64,000 nucleotides of DNA from Halichondria panicea (Eukaryota; Porifera; Demospongiae; Suberitida; Halichondriidae), in assembly GCF_963675165.1 (NCBI RefSeq), contig NC_087390.1:2742001-2806000 (forward strand), read 5' to 3'. The position numbers and the translations under genes were made by a program. Shown piece by piece: positions 63,202 to 64,000 of the stretch. The notes beneath the pieces were generated by a model. It saw nothing but the letters and a program-made list of their open reading frames with translations. It searched no databases and was not told the origin of the DNA. Every line of letters begins with the position of its first letter. Position 1 is the first letter of the stretch.

Positions 63202-64000
63202 TTAATATCTAAAGAGATCTTTGTACTCGTTGCTATAGTGTGTCGTTGGAAGCAGAACTGGTATAAACCCATTGTCATCGTCTGGCACCTCAACTACAGA
63301 AACAATGGCATTAATAAAACATTAATTAGGAGCAAATTTAGCAATACTTACCGATTCCTGACTGTGTGTATGCAACTGAGCCCGGGTTTCCCCCCTCCAC
63401 TGGTTGCACACCACCAGCCATTACGTGCAATTGATGATGAATGATTCCAGCTTGTTGTCCTTGCTGCTCGTTATCGAGTTCAATATCGGGGAAGTGGGCG
63501 GGTGGCGGTCCGAGAAGAAAATTAACTGCTAGAACATCTTCACCCTCAATAGGTATGGCAATATCAATTTCCACAGGTAGAGTATCATCTGGAACTGGAG
63601 GGATTGGGTTGACATGAAGTGGAGGATCTTGGGCATTACCGGCTAAACATTCAAACTCTTTGTATCGTGGTACTGCATATACTAGAAGATCATGATGGTC
63701 AGCTGGGAGAATAGAATATCGTTCTTGCAAATCATTGCAAAGTGGACAAACGGGTTGTTGGTGACCTGTATCGTAAGTACCAGAAGTAGACGGGGGTGGG
63801 GGTACTTTAGGATCACCGTTTGCTGATGTTTCCAAAGCACCAGTAACCATTATTGCACCAACCTTGTCCGTAGTGTTCAAAGGTGGTTCTTTCGGATGTA
63901 CTGTGACTTCTAGTGGGACACCTTTCACCACCACCTGAGCATACGACAAGCCAGGGAGGATCAGTGCAGAAGATTGCCTACGATTGTTGATTCCTTGCTC
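63202..64000 (-). CDS. Gene C: third member of the A/B family, 3' end only (5' end beyond the right edge)
   Basis: Exon 64000-63352 is open from the window edge for 216 codons. The donor at 63351 joins, in the same phase as genes A and B, a terminal exon 63293-63202 ending LPTTHYSNEYKDLFRY, nearly identical to the second terminal exon of gene B. The visible part has VGAIMVTGALETSANG, which resembles VGAMVTGASPTAFKG of gene B; a CPLCNDL stretch; and a Pro/acidic tail. No membrane segment is visible in this portion, and the part equivalent to the A/B loop, if present, lies outside the window. Function unknown. The family link rests on the terminal exon, the shared phase and the duplicated 3' flank. 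Confidence 0.7.

Overview
This is nuclear DNA from an animal. It is AT-rich and intron-rich, crowded with short inverted-repeat transposons, and carries a spliced animal-type telomerase gene, a metazoan-style Ser/Thr kinase and a NACHT (NLR-like) ATPase. No marker fixes the species. The short introns, the swarm of miniature elements and an NLR-like gene suggest a non-bilaterian such as a demosponge; that placement is inference.

Layout. 1-2320 (-): an NLR-like NACHT protein that runs off the left edge. 2321-6459: no gene; repeats. 6460-22216 (+): a telomerase reverse transcriptase (TERT) gene that I reconstruct as 26 exons and 1225 codons with every splice phase in register. Its introns hold several transposons and an antisense RecQ-helicase remnant. 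31530-22486 (-), tail to tail with TERT: a 12-exon, 1045-residue protein kinase with a TAZ-like zinc finger ahead of the kinase domain. 37316-32083 and 48775-39541 (-): two large, tandem, related genes (called A and B here) for membrane proteins I do not recognise. Each has one giant repeat-bearing exon followed by a tiny conserved terminal exon. 49065-63201: no convincing host gene; many fold-back elements and a decayed Ginger-like DNA transposon (56407-58184, CCGG duplicated at both ends). 64000-63202 (-): the 3' end of a third family member (C), leaving the window on the right.

How the parts relate. TERT, the kinase and the NLR-like gene look like unrelated neighbours. A, B and C form a local gene family made by segmental duplication: they share terminal exons, non-coding 3' flanks and reshuffled internal modules. 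A and B share a layout of a long repetitive N-terminal region, membrane segment, glycosylated Cys-bearing loop, polybasic site, hydrophobic stretch, second membrane segment, and a long Pro/Ser-rich tail ending in Tyr motifs. This family is the best candidate in the window for something undescribed.

All exon boundaries are read by eye from GT(GC)-AG signals, phase continuity and recalled family motifs. No alignment, transcript or database was consulted.
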